64,000 nt of DNA from Viscum album (taxonomy: Eukaryota; Streptophyta; Magnoliopsida; Santalales; Viscaceae), in contig OY728137.1 in the NCBI GenBank assembly GCA_963277665.1, positions 1,169,842,670 to 1,169,906,669 on the forward strand. Direction: 5' to 3'. The stretch's first letter is position 1. Every line of letters starts with the position of its first letter. Below are positions 51,227-63,558 of the stretch, piece after piece. Below the pieces are notes generated by a model, which saw nothing but the letters and a program-made list of their open reading frames with translations, did not search any database and was not told the DNA's origin. The position numbers and the translations under genes are program-made.

Positions 51227-52734
51227 TGTAAATACCCGAAAATTTCAAGGAATTTTTTTTCTTAAATACTTTGTAATTTTACGAGTCCGCGGTTTCTAAC
51301 AGCGACTGATTCCGTGGCTTGGTGTGCCCAGAATCAATTCCTGAAGTTTTGTTTGGGTACATTCAGTAAACATACCTGCAGGTTTTTCTATATTTTGAAC
51401 CAGTGCTTGGAATTGAAATTTAAGGGCACCAATGAACTCAAAGAATCGATATTCACTTAAGGGGACCTTTACCGCAGTTGCGTTTGGTCGAGAGTAGAAG
51501 TTTTAATTTGGGAATTCGTAACAAATTAAAATAAAATTGTGGTGTTACTTTAAGTGTACACAATTTTATTTAGTGGTGGTTATTTCCTACAAGGGGAAGT
51601 TAGAGGTGGGTCCCACACCCACATAACATCTCATGTGAGGATAATGTGTGGTGGGGCCCACCTGAGATCCTAACCCCTCAACTCCCCCTTGAACTCCCAT
51701 GAAACCCGCCTTATTAACTCCTAAAACTCTCCACCTTCTCTCTTTAAATTTTAACCTTTTCACCTCCCTTCTCTCTTAATTATGCCAACCCATCTAATTA
51801 ATATCTTCATTAATTAATTGGCACTACTTATTTGAATCAATTTGAATTGCATGGAAATGAGATTAAATTTGGGGAGCCTTATTATAATATTTACCTTGGA
51901 AAATATTTCGGTGGGGGAAACCCTAGAAAATTAGAAGAAAGGTGTTCCTATCTCGATGAAGAACACTGTTCTTCAGCGAAGAATATCTCCGATGAAGAAT
52001 GAAAAGAACTTCTCCAACGACACTTCCTCTTTGGACGCACCCTGATGTCAATAGAATCGATGTCCGTATTCCGCGATGCCCGACCTCCGCAACGCTCGTC
52101 TTCCATGGCTCGTTGACGTGCACCGTTCTTAAATTCGAGGTAGGGGTTTTTGATTAATTTTAAAGGAATAAAATTAAACTCTTGTTCTTCGATGTATGCC
52201 TTGGTTTGACTTTAGACAATTGATACCAACTAATATGGAGGACGCGGGTCTAACCAACACGACCCGACTACCCTTCGTTGGTTAATGTTGTCTTGAAGAT
52301 GGAGGCTAAGCCAAGAAGGCATGGTGCCATTGCACCACGCCGAAGGAGAACCGCGGGACGAGGAAGGTGGCGGCGTCGACGACCGGAGGAAGTGGTAGCT
52401 GAGTGCCGGCCGCATAGAGAAGAACCGCGGCCCACATCCGCGGGCTGCTCGGCTGAAGAAGAATCGGCCGGCTAAAGCCAGCCAGGATGAAGGAACCATG
52501 TTGCCATGAGGGCATCATGCTGTGGAAGACCGCAACCTGCATTCCGCGGGCCGCTTCAGCGGTGAACCGGTCGACCGCCTGCCAGTCGGGCTAAAGGGAG
52601 CTGTGGCCCCTGCTGGTGCCGCATGCAGATGATCAGCGGACCGCCCGTGTGGGCCACTCGTGCCGGAGAAGACCGGAGGGTAAACAGGAGGGGCAGTGCT
52701 GCTCGGCGCCACCATTTTGGGAAATCAGGGGACA

Positions 52735-52860
52735 CACCCCCCGATCCGCTCGGCCAGCCGCGGGTCGGGCTGCACCAGCCGGGCCGGGCCCTACCCAGCC
52801 GGGCCGGGCCGTGCTCCACCAGTCCGGGCTGCGCCCCATCGAGCCGGGCTGAACCCTTAG
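52735..52860. repeat. Low-complexity GC repeat in the solo LTR
   Basis: Iterations of GCCGGGCCGGGCC and related words such as GAGCCGGGCTG recur within about 120 bases. Confidence 0.75.
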
Positions 52861-53312
52861 CTTGGTCGGACCCACCGAGCTAGGACGGGCCGACCCGCCA
52901 TCCCACTGGGCTTGACGGGTCGGGCCTGTTTCACTTAAATGTGAATAACTTCTTAACCGTGCGTCCAATCGACACGCCATCTATGGCACTGCGACCCTTG
53001 TGACGAGGCAATCATTTTGAGATAATCTAAGTGAGTTTTGAAAAACTTTGGAAAATGTCCAGGTTTGGAACGAGCATAATTCCAACCGGGCCCTTGGAAC
53101 GGAAAAGCTAATAACTCTCAGACCGGGCATGCAATTGACACGCCGTCTGTCGTGTTGGGTTTATTTTGATGAGACGTAAATTCGTGATACACCAAATATG
53201 GACATAGTGATAGTTGATTAATTGACCCCCTTGACTCGAGGAGCGGACCCTCCCGAAATAGAGTGTGTTGTGTGCGGGAACCCTAGAGCTGGCTGCGACT
53301 GCAACGTCTACC

Positions 53313-53530
53313 GTATTGGAATCCTCCACGGGTTCAGCGACGACGACTACCATACTGTAATCCTCTGTGGGTTCAATAGAGATGACTATTGTTCTTATAT
53401 CCTGTGTGGGTCTGACAGTTTTGACCTCTGTACTTGTATCCTGTGTGGGTCCGACAGAGTAACTAGTACTGTATCCTGTGTGGGTCCAATAAATTATCTG
53501 GTCTTGTATCCTGTGTGTGTCCGACAACTT
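53313..53530 (+). repeat. Minisatellite in the solo LTR, period about 39 bp, six copies
   Basis: ATCCTGTGTGGGTCCGACAG and variants start near 53321, 53360, 53399, 53438, 53473 and 53509. The later copies are most alike. Confidence 0.88.
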
Positions 53531-54340
53531 AGATGAATCAGTGACTACATCTGATCATCTCTATCGCTATACAAAAGATGTATACCTATGTGAACTGAGT
53601 CTTGACTTTCAATCATTATCATCGATGTGATTGACTTACCTTCCTGTGTGGACTGGGTTTTTCTTGGGCTCGAGAGTTGGAGCTGAACTGAGATTGATAA
53701 CTTAGGTATATGTATGGGAATATACCTAGGTAGAGTTGGTTGATACTTCGTGTTTGTGACTTTCTTCTGTGGGTTATCCTTCGTGGATTCTGAGAGACCT
53801 TCGGGGTCTCGCGGTCCCTACTTAGTATCATTATACTCACCACTACACGGGCTATGCTCGCACCTCATTGTGTTGGATGCAGACGACGGACAGTGTTGAC
53901 GGAGGCTGAGAGTGATCTAGGACCAGACGATACCTGGAGGTGGACCACACGGTGAGACGGTACATGGAGCGGGCCGATAGACGTGGAGTGCTGAGGTGGA
54001 CATCTGTACCTACCCTTTAGGTAGGATACTCAGCAGACGCTCTAGGAGCCACCCTTTTTAGCTTTTGTCCCTTTTTCAGTTGTAATTGCTTTCCATTGTA
54101 CCTGTACTTTACTGTTGGGCTTGTATTTCCAGCCCCTTTACTTTCAGAACAACTTTTTGTATACAGTTTTCACTCAGGGTTTACTTCCTGTTGCGTACTC
54201 TGTTGTGTTTTTTTACTTTCATAAAGGCAATTCCTTCCCAGCTTAGGGATTTATGCCTTTGGTGCTAGTTGCCAGCCCCTGGCCTATGGAAGGTGGGATT
54301 GGGGTAGTCATGACACGGGCCCCGAGGACGGGTCGTGAAA

Positions 54341-54345
54341 ATGGG
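54341..54345. other. Target-site duplication, right copy (solo LTR)
   Basis: ATGGG, identical to 51222-51226. Confidence 0.85.
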
Positions 54346-55900
54346 TGTGTTGGAACTAGAGTAAATAATTGACATTGGTGTGTTGATATACTGCATGTTT
54401 CAAAAGGAGGGTAAGAGTACCATCCATGAGTAGTGACATATATGAGTCCTAACCTTAAGGATCTAGGTGTTATATCGTAATTATATTTGGAGTGAGGCTC
54501 ATATTAGTGTCAAAACAATGATTTTAGTGTTAAAGGGTAACCATGAGAGGGGTTATCCTATTGTTTTGGGTGTTTTAGATATGTGAGTTGTAGGTAGATG
54601 GTTCATCATGTGGGATCAATTCAAAAAAGATGTTATCTATTTTTTGGTAAGGTAATGGTTATTACTTGGATATCTTACAGTAGAAGGAACACAAGTGATT
54701 GTGTTTGGGATTTAAATTTGGGTTTTAAGGGTAGGATCATTTGGATGCTTGAACCTACTATTTTGATAATTTCTTGATGTGGCAATCAATGCTGACCATG
54801 GGTGGATGGGTTTAGGGATGATGGAACATGGGTAGACACTTCAATTTTTTGAATTATTCCAAATTTATGGGTGATCATATAGTTATAATTGAATCATGAG
54901 AAATATCATGTTTATTGGGTGAAAGCATTAGGTATTCCTCTAGCTTGATGAGTTTATGTGCTAGGAGGCATGGTCAGATGCTTGAGTGAGAACTTATCCT
55001 AGTTTTGGTAATGTATGATTCATGGGATTTTGAGTTAAGTAAGGTAAATGGCCATAGGGGTAAGATGTGACCTCAAGGTTTTGATGATATTGAGGTGTAA
55101 ATCATGTGTCAGAGATACATGATCTCATTTAGTTTATGTGATCAAGTGGATTGGGAGAGAGAACCCATTGTTTTTAGTGATAAAAAGATGATTTGTTCTG
55201 GCTATACATGGGGCCTATTTGTCCGTATATCAGTAAATAATTCTTTCAACATTTAATTGTGAAGTGTTTGGGTTATTAGAGTAGCTTGAGGAATGTGGTG
55301 GTGGTTATGACATCATAAATGTTTATTCTTGACTACTTGGAAGAGAGTTATGTGGCTATGGATTCTCTTGTCTGATGAGTGTTGACACCAAAATATTCAT
55401 TCCATTCACTTTTCCACATGACCAATGATATCATCCTCACTTAGACACCAAATGGAATGTTTTAGTAGAAATGTATCTTTTTTATAGAAGAAGAAGCTGA
55501 TTGGATTTATATTTACCATATGAATTATCACACACCGAGGGATGGAGATTCCATAGAAACATTTCTCAATAATATGGAATAATGTTGAGAACCTCTCTCT
55601 GAGATTTGGCTATGGATTTTGGAAATTTATGATAAAAAGGAATCAACACCTTAATTTTTTGAGTGTATTCTAGACACTTTTGGAATCATAAAAAAACCTA
55701 AAACCCTATCAAGGAACATAGTTTTCTTCTAAATATTTTATTTTACTGGTCGTGGTGGATAAAAGGACTCATAGATCAAAATCTATGGATGTCAGAAGTC
55801 AGGAAAATTTTATATATAATTTTTTTTCCTGCGTAAGCCATTCACATAGCCCCTTTACACTAGTCCATTCAAACAGCTCCTTTGCACATCCCCTTCACCT
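54346..55900 (+). other. Old repeat DNA upstream of a TATA box, no gene
   Basis: It continues the composition of 49777-51221, into which the solo LTR inserted. No recognisable coding motif in any frame. Confidence 0.4.
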
Positions 55901-55915
55901 AGGTCCACCATATAG

Positions 55916-55926
55916 TATATAAATAG
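55916..55926 (+). promoter_or_regulatory. TATA box of a probable LTR
   Basis: TATATAAATAG followed by ACCCCTCCACCTCC is a strong TATA with a C-rich leader. The 15-bp minisatellite 170 bases downstream fits the layout of other LTRs here, where arrays lie near the promoter. Confidence 0.5.
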
Positions 55927-56095
55927 ACCCCTCCACCTCCAATTTTTGAGAGGGATGGATGAAATCCAAGATGAATTAGTAGGGTGAGAGCTCTGGTCGT
56001 GAACCTCCTTCACCCAAGTATTCCATCCCTACTTGGGAAAGCTATTATGGTCCTCCCTTACTAGGTAAAGGCCCCCAACCTAGAACTTAGGAGAC

Positions 56096-56296
56096 TCCTA
56101 CCTGGGAGACCCAAATTTGTGTGATTTATACCTTGGAAACCCATACTTGGGAGACCCACACCTGGGCGACCATACCTGGGAGACCCATACATGGGAAACC
56201 CACACTCGGGTGAACCACACTTGGGTGACCCGTACTTGGGATACACACACTTGGGTGAGACACACATGGGTGAACCACCTGGGTAAACCCCCCATC
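56096..56296 (+). repeat. Minisatellite, period 15 bp, about 12 copies
   Basis: Units of the form CTTGGGAGACCCACA follow one another with little length change. Because 15 is divisible by three, the array stays open in several frames (56061-56374), which explains the repetitive open frames seen there. These are not believed to be genes. Confidence 0.92.
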
Positions 56297-56639
56297 TGGT
56301 TGAACTACTTGGGAAAGAGTTCTCCCTTGTCATGCTACTTGATCGACCCTTCACACCACTGGTCTATATCATGATGGATATGCCCACATACCCCTTCTTA
56401 AGATCAGTGTCGGTATAAGATTTGGGACCTCTAGCCCTACCCCTTTTTCTATTGTCACTAAACCCCATGAAAAATGGAGTGTCACACTATGATCTTTTTA
56501 AGCCATGTTGAGGATGTTTTTTTAGTTGTAACACATACTACCCCAAATCTCATTCCAAATTACTGTAAGTTGAGATACTCTTCATGGTTATGGTAAAGGG
56601 AATCCATCTCAGAGTAATCCATTAATCATTCTTATAGGA

Positions 56640-57430
56640 GGTTATACCCCTCCTATCTCCATCCCCTAGGGTTATGAAAACAAAATAGAAGATAGACACA
56701 TCAAATACCTTTATCCATCTCTTATAGCCCCATCCTCATACACCAGTGAAAAAAATATTGTGTGGTTTGATTGATCTTCCACTTCCTCTAATTTCTTACA
56801 CTAAGAATGACTCACCTGGGCATAGAGGTTAATAATGATCCTGACACCCGCACGATCACATTCAAGTCATGGAAGAGAATTATTTTCTAGATCATCCTCT
56901 CACCTTCCTTTAGAGGGTTTCCACAGGCATGGGTCCTATAAACCATATATCCATCTCAAAGGGCCATATCCTCTATGAGACAAACCTTTATAGGACCTCC
57001 ATAAGAGTGTGTCCTAAGCCGAATTGAACTACATGGACTTTGATTCCCATACAAATTAGATATACAGGTAGATTACTTTAGGTTCAAATCCATCACCCTA
57101 AATTAACACTAATTTTCTCTGGTTCACATTCCCAAAAGGTTCATATCCAACCTAGTAGGTTACATCTCTTCCAAGTCCCTTGGGCCGCTTCGATATAATT
57201 CCCACACAAAAAATTGACTAGGTACATTTAACCTTCGTATGACTTTAAACTAAATGATTTGGTCCTCATCACATGACCTTAAAAGGTATGATGTGTCCTT
57301 TTATGTGGAACTAAACTATATGGGTTATGATTCCATTCACAAGGATATGTAGGAAACCCATATAATGGGCCTAATCCCAACATAAAAAAACTCCTATCTT
57401 CTTGGATGATGAAAAACTCCAGATCACCCC
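56640..57430 (-). repeat. Repeat related to the 9-11 kb tandem array, opposite orientation
   Basis: GAACTACATGGACTTTGATT with GATATACAGGTAG (57025-57075), and CTATATGGGTTATGATTCC with GGATATGTAGGAAACCC (57310-57362), mirror the reverse complement of the CCTAAGTACCCTGTGTA / GGATCAAAACCCACATAG blocks of the array at 9-11 kb. No coding. Confidence 0.55.
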
Positions 57431-59606
57431 ACCGTGTGGATTAAAAATAGAATCAAAATAATAAATGACCTAATAATCTCTAATCAACTTACAAAAGGGT
57501 ACCATTGATGGATAACCTCATATACATACCGATATACCCTCTGATGAAGAACCTCTGATGCATACAGATGATTCTAAAGTAAATACTTGTCAATAATTTA
57601 TTTTTAATGCAAGAGGGACCTGTGTTCTATTTGGGATTTAATAAAGGATTTAGAAATATTATGAAATCTTTAAGTGTGTCCCAGAGTAGGAAATTATCCC
57701 GCCCCAAAAGGGTGTGATGAGCCCACACTCATCCTCTTGACCAATGTGAGTCCCAATTTATTGTTGGATCATCCCTAATAATCACATACCTTTAGAATAT
57801 AGGTTCATGAAATATATTGAATAAGGGGACCATTGGGTGTTTCCAGCTTCATAAACAAAACTAATTGGATTTCATTAGAAAATAGTTAGTCCGATGTGAA
57901 TGATTGTGCAACATTAAATCCCCTATAATCAACTATTGGGAAACCACATGATTTTTATCAGAAACAATGAGTCTCTCTTGAAGTGAGGTGACTAAGAGTT
58001 TATGAGGTTCTTGTGGGAAGGGGTTCTTGATGCCTTGAGTGGGGTTTTAATATTCTCCCAAAATGATAGGTGGCATCATGGAGGGATTATATTATATTGG
58101 CACAAATGATAAGGTTTAAAATAGATAGAGACACCAAGGTTTGATGGATGGGTCGAGTGTGGATCGAAAGTTTACACACAATTTTTTTATTCCAAACCCA
58201 TGGAGTTTTATCTCAAGGAGCTTTATAGGTGAATTTTTATGGTGGAAAGTGAACCAATGGTCTTTATAGGGTGAGGAACTCATTATAGACTATATGTTGG
58301 TGAATTCCATGGGTGAAATTATCATAAGAGAAGAATGAGTAGTAGTTGATGTTATATAGTCACTTAGGTGAGAGCCAGACAACCATCTCCAATCTTAGAG
58401 TTCAATAGTAAATAGAAAGTGGTTCACAGTGTTTGGGAGTTTCTTAGTGAATTGATAATAATGAAACACCTATGGTGTATGGTAATGCATTGGTCATGAG
58501 TTTATGTCCCTTATATTGGAAGGGTCACATGCATATGGAATCGACTATAGTGTGGTCATGGTGGCATCGAGATACTGGTGTCCAAAAAATGTAATGTGTA
58601 CTTGGATTCCTTATGGAATTAAGGATGGAAAATTAGATGTTATGGAATTTCAAGACCATGAATTTAAATCTATATTAGGGTTGAATTAAATTTATTTGAG
58701 GGTTCTTTATTCAGGGATACATCAGTGTGTATCTGAACATGACAACAGTTTTAAATAGCTAATGATCTAAACATGGGACCTCACTAGGTGTTCGGTATGG
58801 TCTCGATTGAGTGTGTTTGAGTGATAGTATGATGCCTGCAGGTGTGAAGGCATCATGATTGGATAAATTATAACATGTCCGTAGTTAGAGCCAAGAGTTT
58901 TTGAGATGAGTGAATTGAGGATGATCCGAATTATGTTTTCATATGTAATTGGATGTGGTGAGTTGCAAACCACCTCTATCATATCTTTTTTGAGATGATG
59001 GGGATATTTATGAAATCAAACTAGGATTATAAGGAAATGTTAGTATGTTTTTGGATTATACATGGATGATTTTTAGCAACCATTCTAGTTTATAATTTAG
59101 TAATGTGGATAGGAATAAAAATTTACTCATAATTCTCATGTATATTCAGGTTTTGTGAGTTGGAAACCATGTCAAGAAAACCATTGGAACACAATATCGG
59201 TGTTTTAATAGGATTTTCCTATGGTATAGTCACCAAAAATTGAAATTTGGTGGTGGTAAGCTGAAGCTTATGGTAGAGACCACTATAATCCCAATGACTA
59301 GTTGGATGATGACCTTATCATGGTTTATGATAGATGGGGTCAAGTAAACTCCATATCCGTGTTTCAATTATGTAGTTAGGTGTTGGATTGGGTTTGGAAG
59401 TCTAAGTGCCTTGAGTTGGGCATTGTTCCATAGGCTTGTCTCAGGAATTTGGGAATGGAATGAGGATATTAGCTTTAAACCGATGATCAATATAGATCAG
59501 GAGATGTGGGTGGATGACCACTGATACTTATCGTAGATGAAAAGTGTTATGGTAGGGAGTTTTTAATGATTGTTCTTATATGAGAATTTTTAATTCAAAA
59601 TGAATT
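57431..59606. other. Unassigned old repeat DNA
   Basis: No gene recognised. A 61-codon open frame (58504-58689) has no domain. The region has + strand G/T-rich LTR-like texture between 58250 and 59560. Confidence 0.35.
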
Positions 59607-62600
59607 TGTTACAATAGCCTCAAATCCACACTATCAATATAGTTCTAAAAACACAATCTTTACATTTCTATATTTGATACCAATAAACATGAACCAATTT
59701 CTTTCATTCAAAACATACAAAATCAAATTGAAATACTAGATCACTTTCAAACCCAAGGACCTTTTAGGTTTAGTGTTTTAGAGAATATGGAAAAACTCTA
59801 ACATAACAGTACCCATGTCTTCAAATGAGTATTTTTTTTCCACTATATCGAGATTTTATTATTACAAATTATGTCTTCAATATCTTCCATAAAATTCTTC
59901 ACACATGAAACCTTTCTAGAAATAATTCATTTAACATCATTCTTCATAACATGGAGAAATGGAATATATAATAAGGGTGAGATCAAACGCTCAGTAAGGG
60001 TTAATAAAAACATTAACAATTGAATGTTATTAGTGACCATAAGATAAGGACATGATGGAATAATTAAAGAAAATAATCATAACATAAGACAATTCATATC
60101 CATCAAAATCAAGATCTTAAATCATGAAACATGTCACAAAAATTTAACATAGGACAAGAGTCATGTAATTTAATAGTCATGAGACATGTGACAACAATCC
60201 TTGAACAAAGGTTGTATTAGAACTTGATGCAAGAATAAATAAAATATATTAGTAACTTGGAACATCATTTTCATATCACTCTTAGAATCACTATTAAAAA
60301 TTGAATAGCCTACATATAAAATTTCAATACTATGTTAGGGGAAACTTATAACTAGTTATATCTACCCCTTTACCAAATTCATTGGAAAACTGTATCAGTA
60401 TCACCTATCAACATGAACTATATCGGGCTCACCCATAATTATAAAAAATTTCTAGGCACCATAACATAAACATATCATATAAAATATTTCATTTTTAAAT
60501 ATAACAATAACCATTATTTATTCATAGCTGGATTTACCCATGGAAAATAAAAGGGTTCCATCAAAATATATTTGAAATAATAATAATACATCCAAATAAA
60601 TAATAAGGATTATATCATTAAAACATAACTCCAGTGGAAATTAAGTAACATAAATAGTAATTTTTTTGCTGAATATAATTACCATTAAAATATCATTAAA
60701 ACATTCTTGAAGAAAATACCCCTTCCATTCTTATAATCACTTTAAAAAAAATAAAAAATTTCAAACTAAAGTGAAAACTATTTTCATTGAAAATAACCAT
60801 TGAAACATATAATGGAATATTAAAATAGAATAATGGTAATGATGTTTAGAAAATCCATTTATTTTGTAAATGTTAGAAATAAATATTCTTTCAAAAATTT
60901 TGTAAAGAGAGTGAAAAGTGACTCATGCCGAAAATGTTAAGATATTTCTTTTAAAACCTTTTAAAATAATATCAGATATCATATAAAATAACATTTATTT
61001 ATTATAAAATAACATTCATGATTTTTTTTAGAAATCATGGATATGTATGAGAAATATTTCAGATCTAAAATAAGATACAAGATTAGTATCACATACAAAT
61101 ACATTTCATAATGTTTATTTAATAAATAAGAGAGGAAATGGGAGCTTAACATGTAAAACACATTCATAACAAAAAAAAATAGAAAATATATGTGGTCCAA
61201 GAAAATAATATCATATGATTCCACCTAAAATAACTTTGAACATAGAAAATCTTAAAATAAGATGATATTATATCATAAAAATACTTACAGTTTTCATAAA
61301 TTTTGAATCTTAAGACCGTGAAAGAAATGAATTCAAATGAAAATATAAATACGAAGAATATAAGAATATATATGAAATAAATTTTGATGGGGTATTATAT
61401 ATACCTCATAAAATAATATAAGTTAATAACGTAAATATATGACCCAAAGAAGGAAAATTTGAGTTGAGTGTCCCTTTAAAAGATCATATCATTGAATTGA
61501 GAATTTATCAAAAAAATATTATTTGTAAAAAATGTAAATACAAAAAAGTGAAAATGAAACATAAATAAAACAAAAGTCATTTCACACATAATATTGGTGT
61601 AATATAATCAGTGAAGAAGTGACAGAACCCAATGAAATGAAATTGAGTTATGAAACCCTTACCACATGGTAACTTTGAAGACAAATACCATTTATTGAAA
61701 TAATTCAAATTCAAGATTTAAATATCATGAAGTATGAATGATTCTTGATATAAAAAGTAAAATGGGAATTATATATAACATAGAAAATAAATTAGGTTCA
61801 TAACATTAAAACATGACTCAATGAAGGGAAATTGATACGAAATCCCTTACCTTGATTCTAGACTTGCCATGTATGTCCTTCAACTATTTTATAATAAAAA
61901 TATAACAATTAATTAAATGTATAATAAAATTTTATAGGTTTAATAAATTACTATTAAACCATTTTTCCATTTATTATAAGGATATATTTAATTACTTAAT
62001 CAGTTATGTCCATGTTAGCTGCTTTGAGGATGTTCAGTTCAAAATTTTAAAACAACTTTGGTATGCTAATTGTGGTAAAATAGGTATTTATTAAATCATA
62101 TAAATAATAATAAAAATTAAATAATATTAATTTTTATAAATTAATTGTACTTTTATAACCAACCATAAAATATGTTTAGGAAAAATTAATTATGTTACAT
62201 TCATGGAGACGGTAAGTCGTACATACGCATGAGTAACATTTTAATTTTTAAAAGAGAATGAGGGAAATAAGGTAAGTAACATTTTATATTTATATAATAA
62301 TTATTATATCATAAATATAATTTTATATTTTTAAATAAACTTATATATATCATCCATGTGATTTGGTTATGAAAAACGAATCACATCGCTTCATAGAGTT
62401 TGTAATCCACACATATACACGAATGAAATCATCATTTTTCGATGGATAGACAGGTAAAAAATATATGATATATTATCTTTAAAGAATTATAATTAAGTCA
62501 TCAATAATATATACAAACAATCAATTATTATAACCAATCGTGAGAGGAAGTGATGGAAGATGAATTAAATTGGTTCGCTAGGTGGTAGTCTATCATATAC

Positions 62601-62947
62601 ATGAATGATGGTTTTATTTCCCATTTAATGGTAGTAGAGATGGATATAGGTTTTGAACTTAACATAATAAAATCTTAGTATATTTAATATACTTATTTTA
62701 TTATTTTAAAATGGTTTATGAATATTTAAAGGAGTTATAAGAAGAAATAAAACTAAAAAAATTCAGTTAAAAGTTATACCTCTTCTTTGGAAAACCTCAT
62801 TTTCCTTACACCTTAATCCTTTTAAGGATGGTATAACTCAATAAATAAGACCCATAGAACATAGGGAGATATTTTAAGAAGGTATTTGGGTAGATATTAG
62901 CTTAAAAAGGCTTTTGAAGTATGTAGAGAAGTAGATAATGGGCGCCA

Positions 62948-62955
62948 TTTTATAA
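62948..62955 (-). promoter_or_regulatory. Putative TATA box of the element 5 LTR
   Basis: CACTTATAAAATGG on the minus strand, matching the element 4 site at 31803. Confidence 0.45.
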
Positions 62956-63526
62956 GTGAGGGGAGGGGCACTTTTGGAAATATATGAAATATTATAATAT
63001 AATATGTTTATAACTAATGTAAAATGGTTCAAAAATGACATGGATTATAATATAATAAGGATATAGTCTTAATATAATCATCCAATCAATTTTTATAGGT
63101 TTAGATATCATTTTAACACTTATTTTTGGATTAACCCTTCTATTAACCGTTTTTAACCTTAACCGTGGTAAAAAAATTCAATATAAAAGGGTTATAAATC
63201 TATTTATAAGCTACAAAATGGATCATAAATGGAAAATAGATTAAATTTAAGACCATTTATCATCCTAATTGTCTACTTGAAATATTTTTATGATTTTTAA
63301 ATAATTTAATAATATATATTTAACACAAAATACTATTAATGTCATTTTAGGAACTATTCACATAATTTAGCTTTGAAAACAACATCAAAATAATGAATTT
63401 TGAATATAATAATTTTAAAAATAAATCCTAAATTATTATTAACTATAAAATTATTGTTAAACAATAATTCATTCATAAAATATTGCTTTCTATGTTTTTA
63501 AATTTATTTACATTGATTTTTTACTG

Positions 63527-63558
63527 CTTACGCAAGCATTATGATGACATTGCGTAAG
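63527..63558. repeat. Perfect 9-bp inverted repeat (hairpin) with CpG
   Basis: CTTACGCAA (63527-63535) and TTGCGTAAG (63550-63558) are exact reverse complements around a 14-base loop, in a stretch otherwise almost without CpG. Confidence 0.75.

Larger units (their letters stand above)
51227..54340 (+). mobile_element. Solo LTR, 3,114 bp, GC-rich core
   Basis: It begins TGTAAATACCCGAAAATTTC and ends GGACGGGTCGTGAAA, where CA would be expected at the last two bases. The 5-bp duplication ATGGG is on both sides, and neither a PBS nor a polypurine tract is adjacent. Such structures form when the two LTRs of an element recombine and delete the interior. The core (52240-52980) is rich in G+C and CpG, in sharp contrast to the surroundings, which argues for a recent insertion that has lost little CpG to deamination. 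The many open frames in 52200-53000 on both strands are a by-product of high GC, not genes. Confidence 0.85.

Noticed and set aside
52278..52980. Several overlapping open frames of 65-115 codons on both strands
   Set aside because: They coincide with the GC-rich core of the solo LTR, where stop codons are rare. They overlap each other in many frames, are rich in Arg/Pro/Gly, and show no domain.
56061..56374. Repetitive proteins of 65-97 residues on both strands
   Set aside because: They are produced by the 15-bp minisatellite and carry no start context or domain.
58504..58689. A 61-codon open frame in 57-59.6 kb
   Set aside because: No motif, no promoter, no relative in the window.
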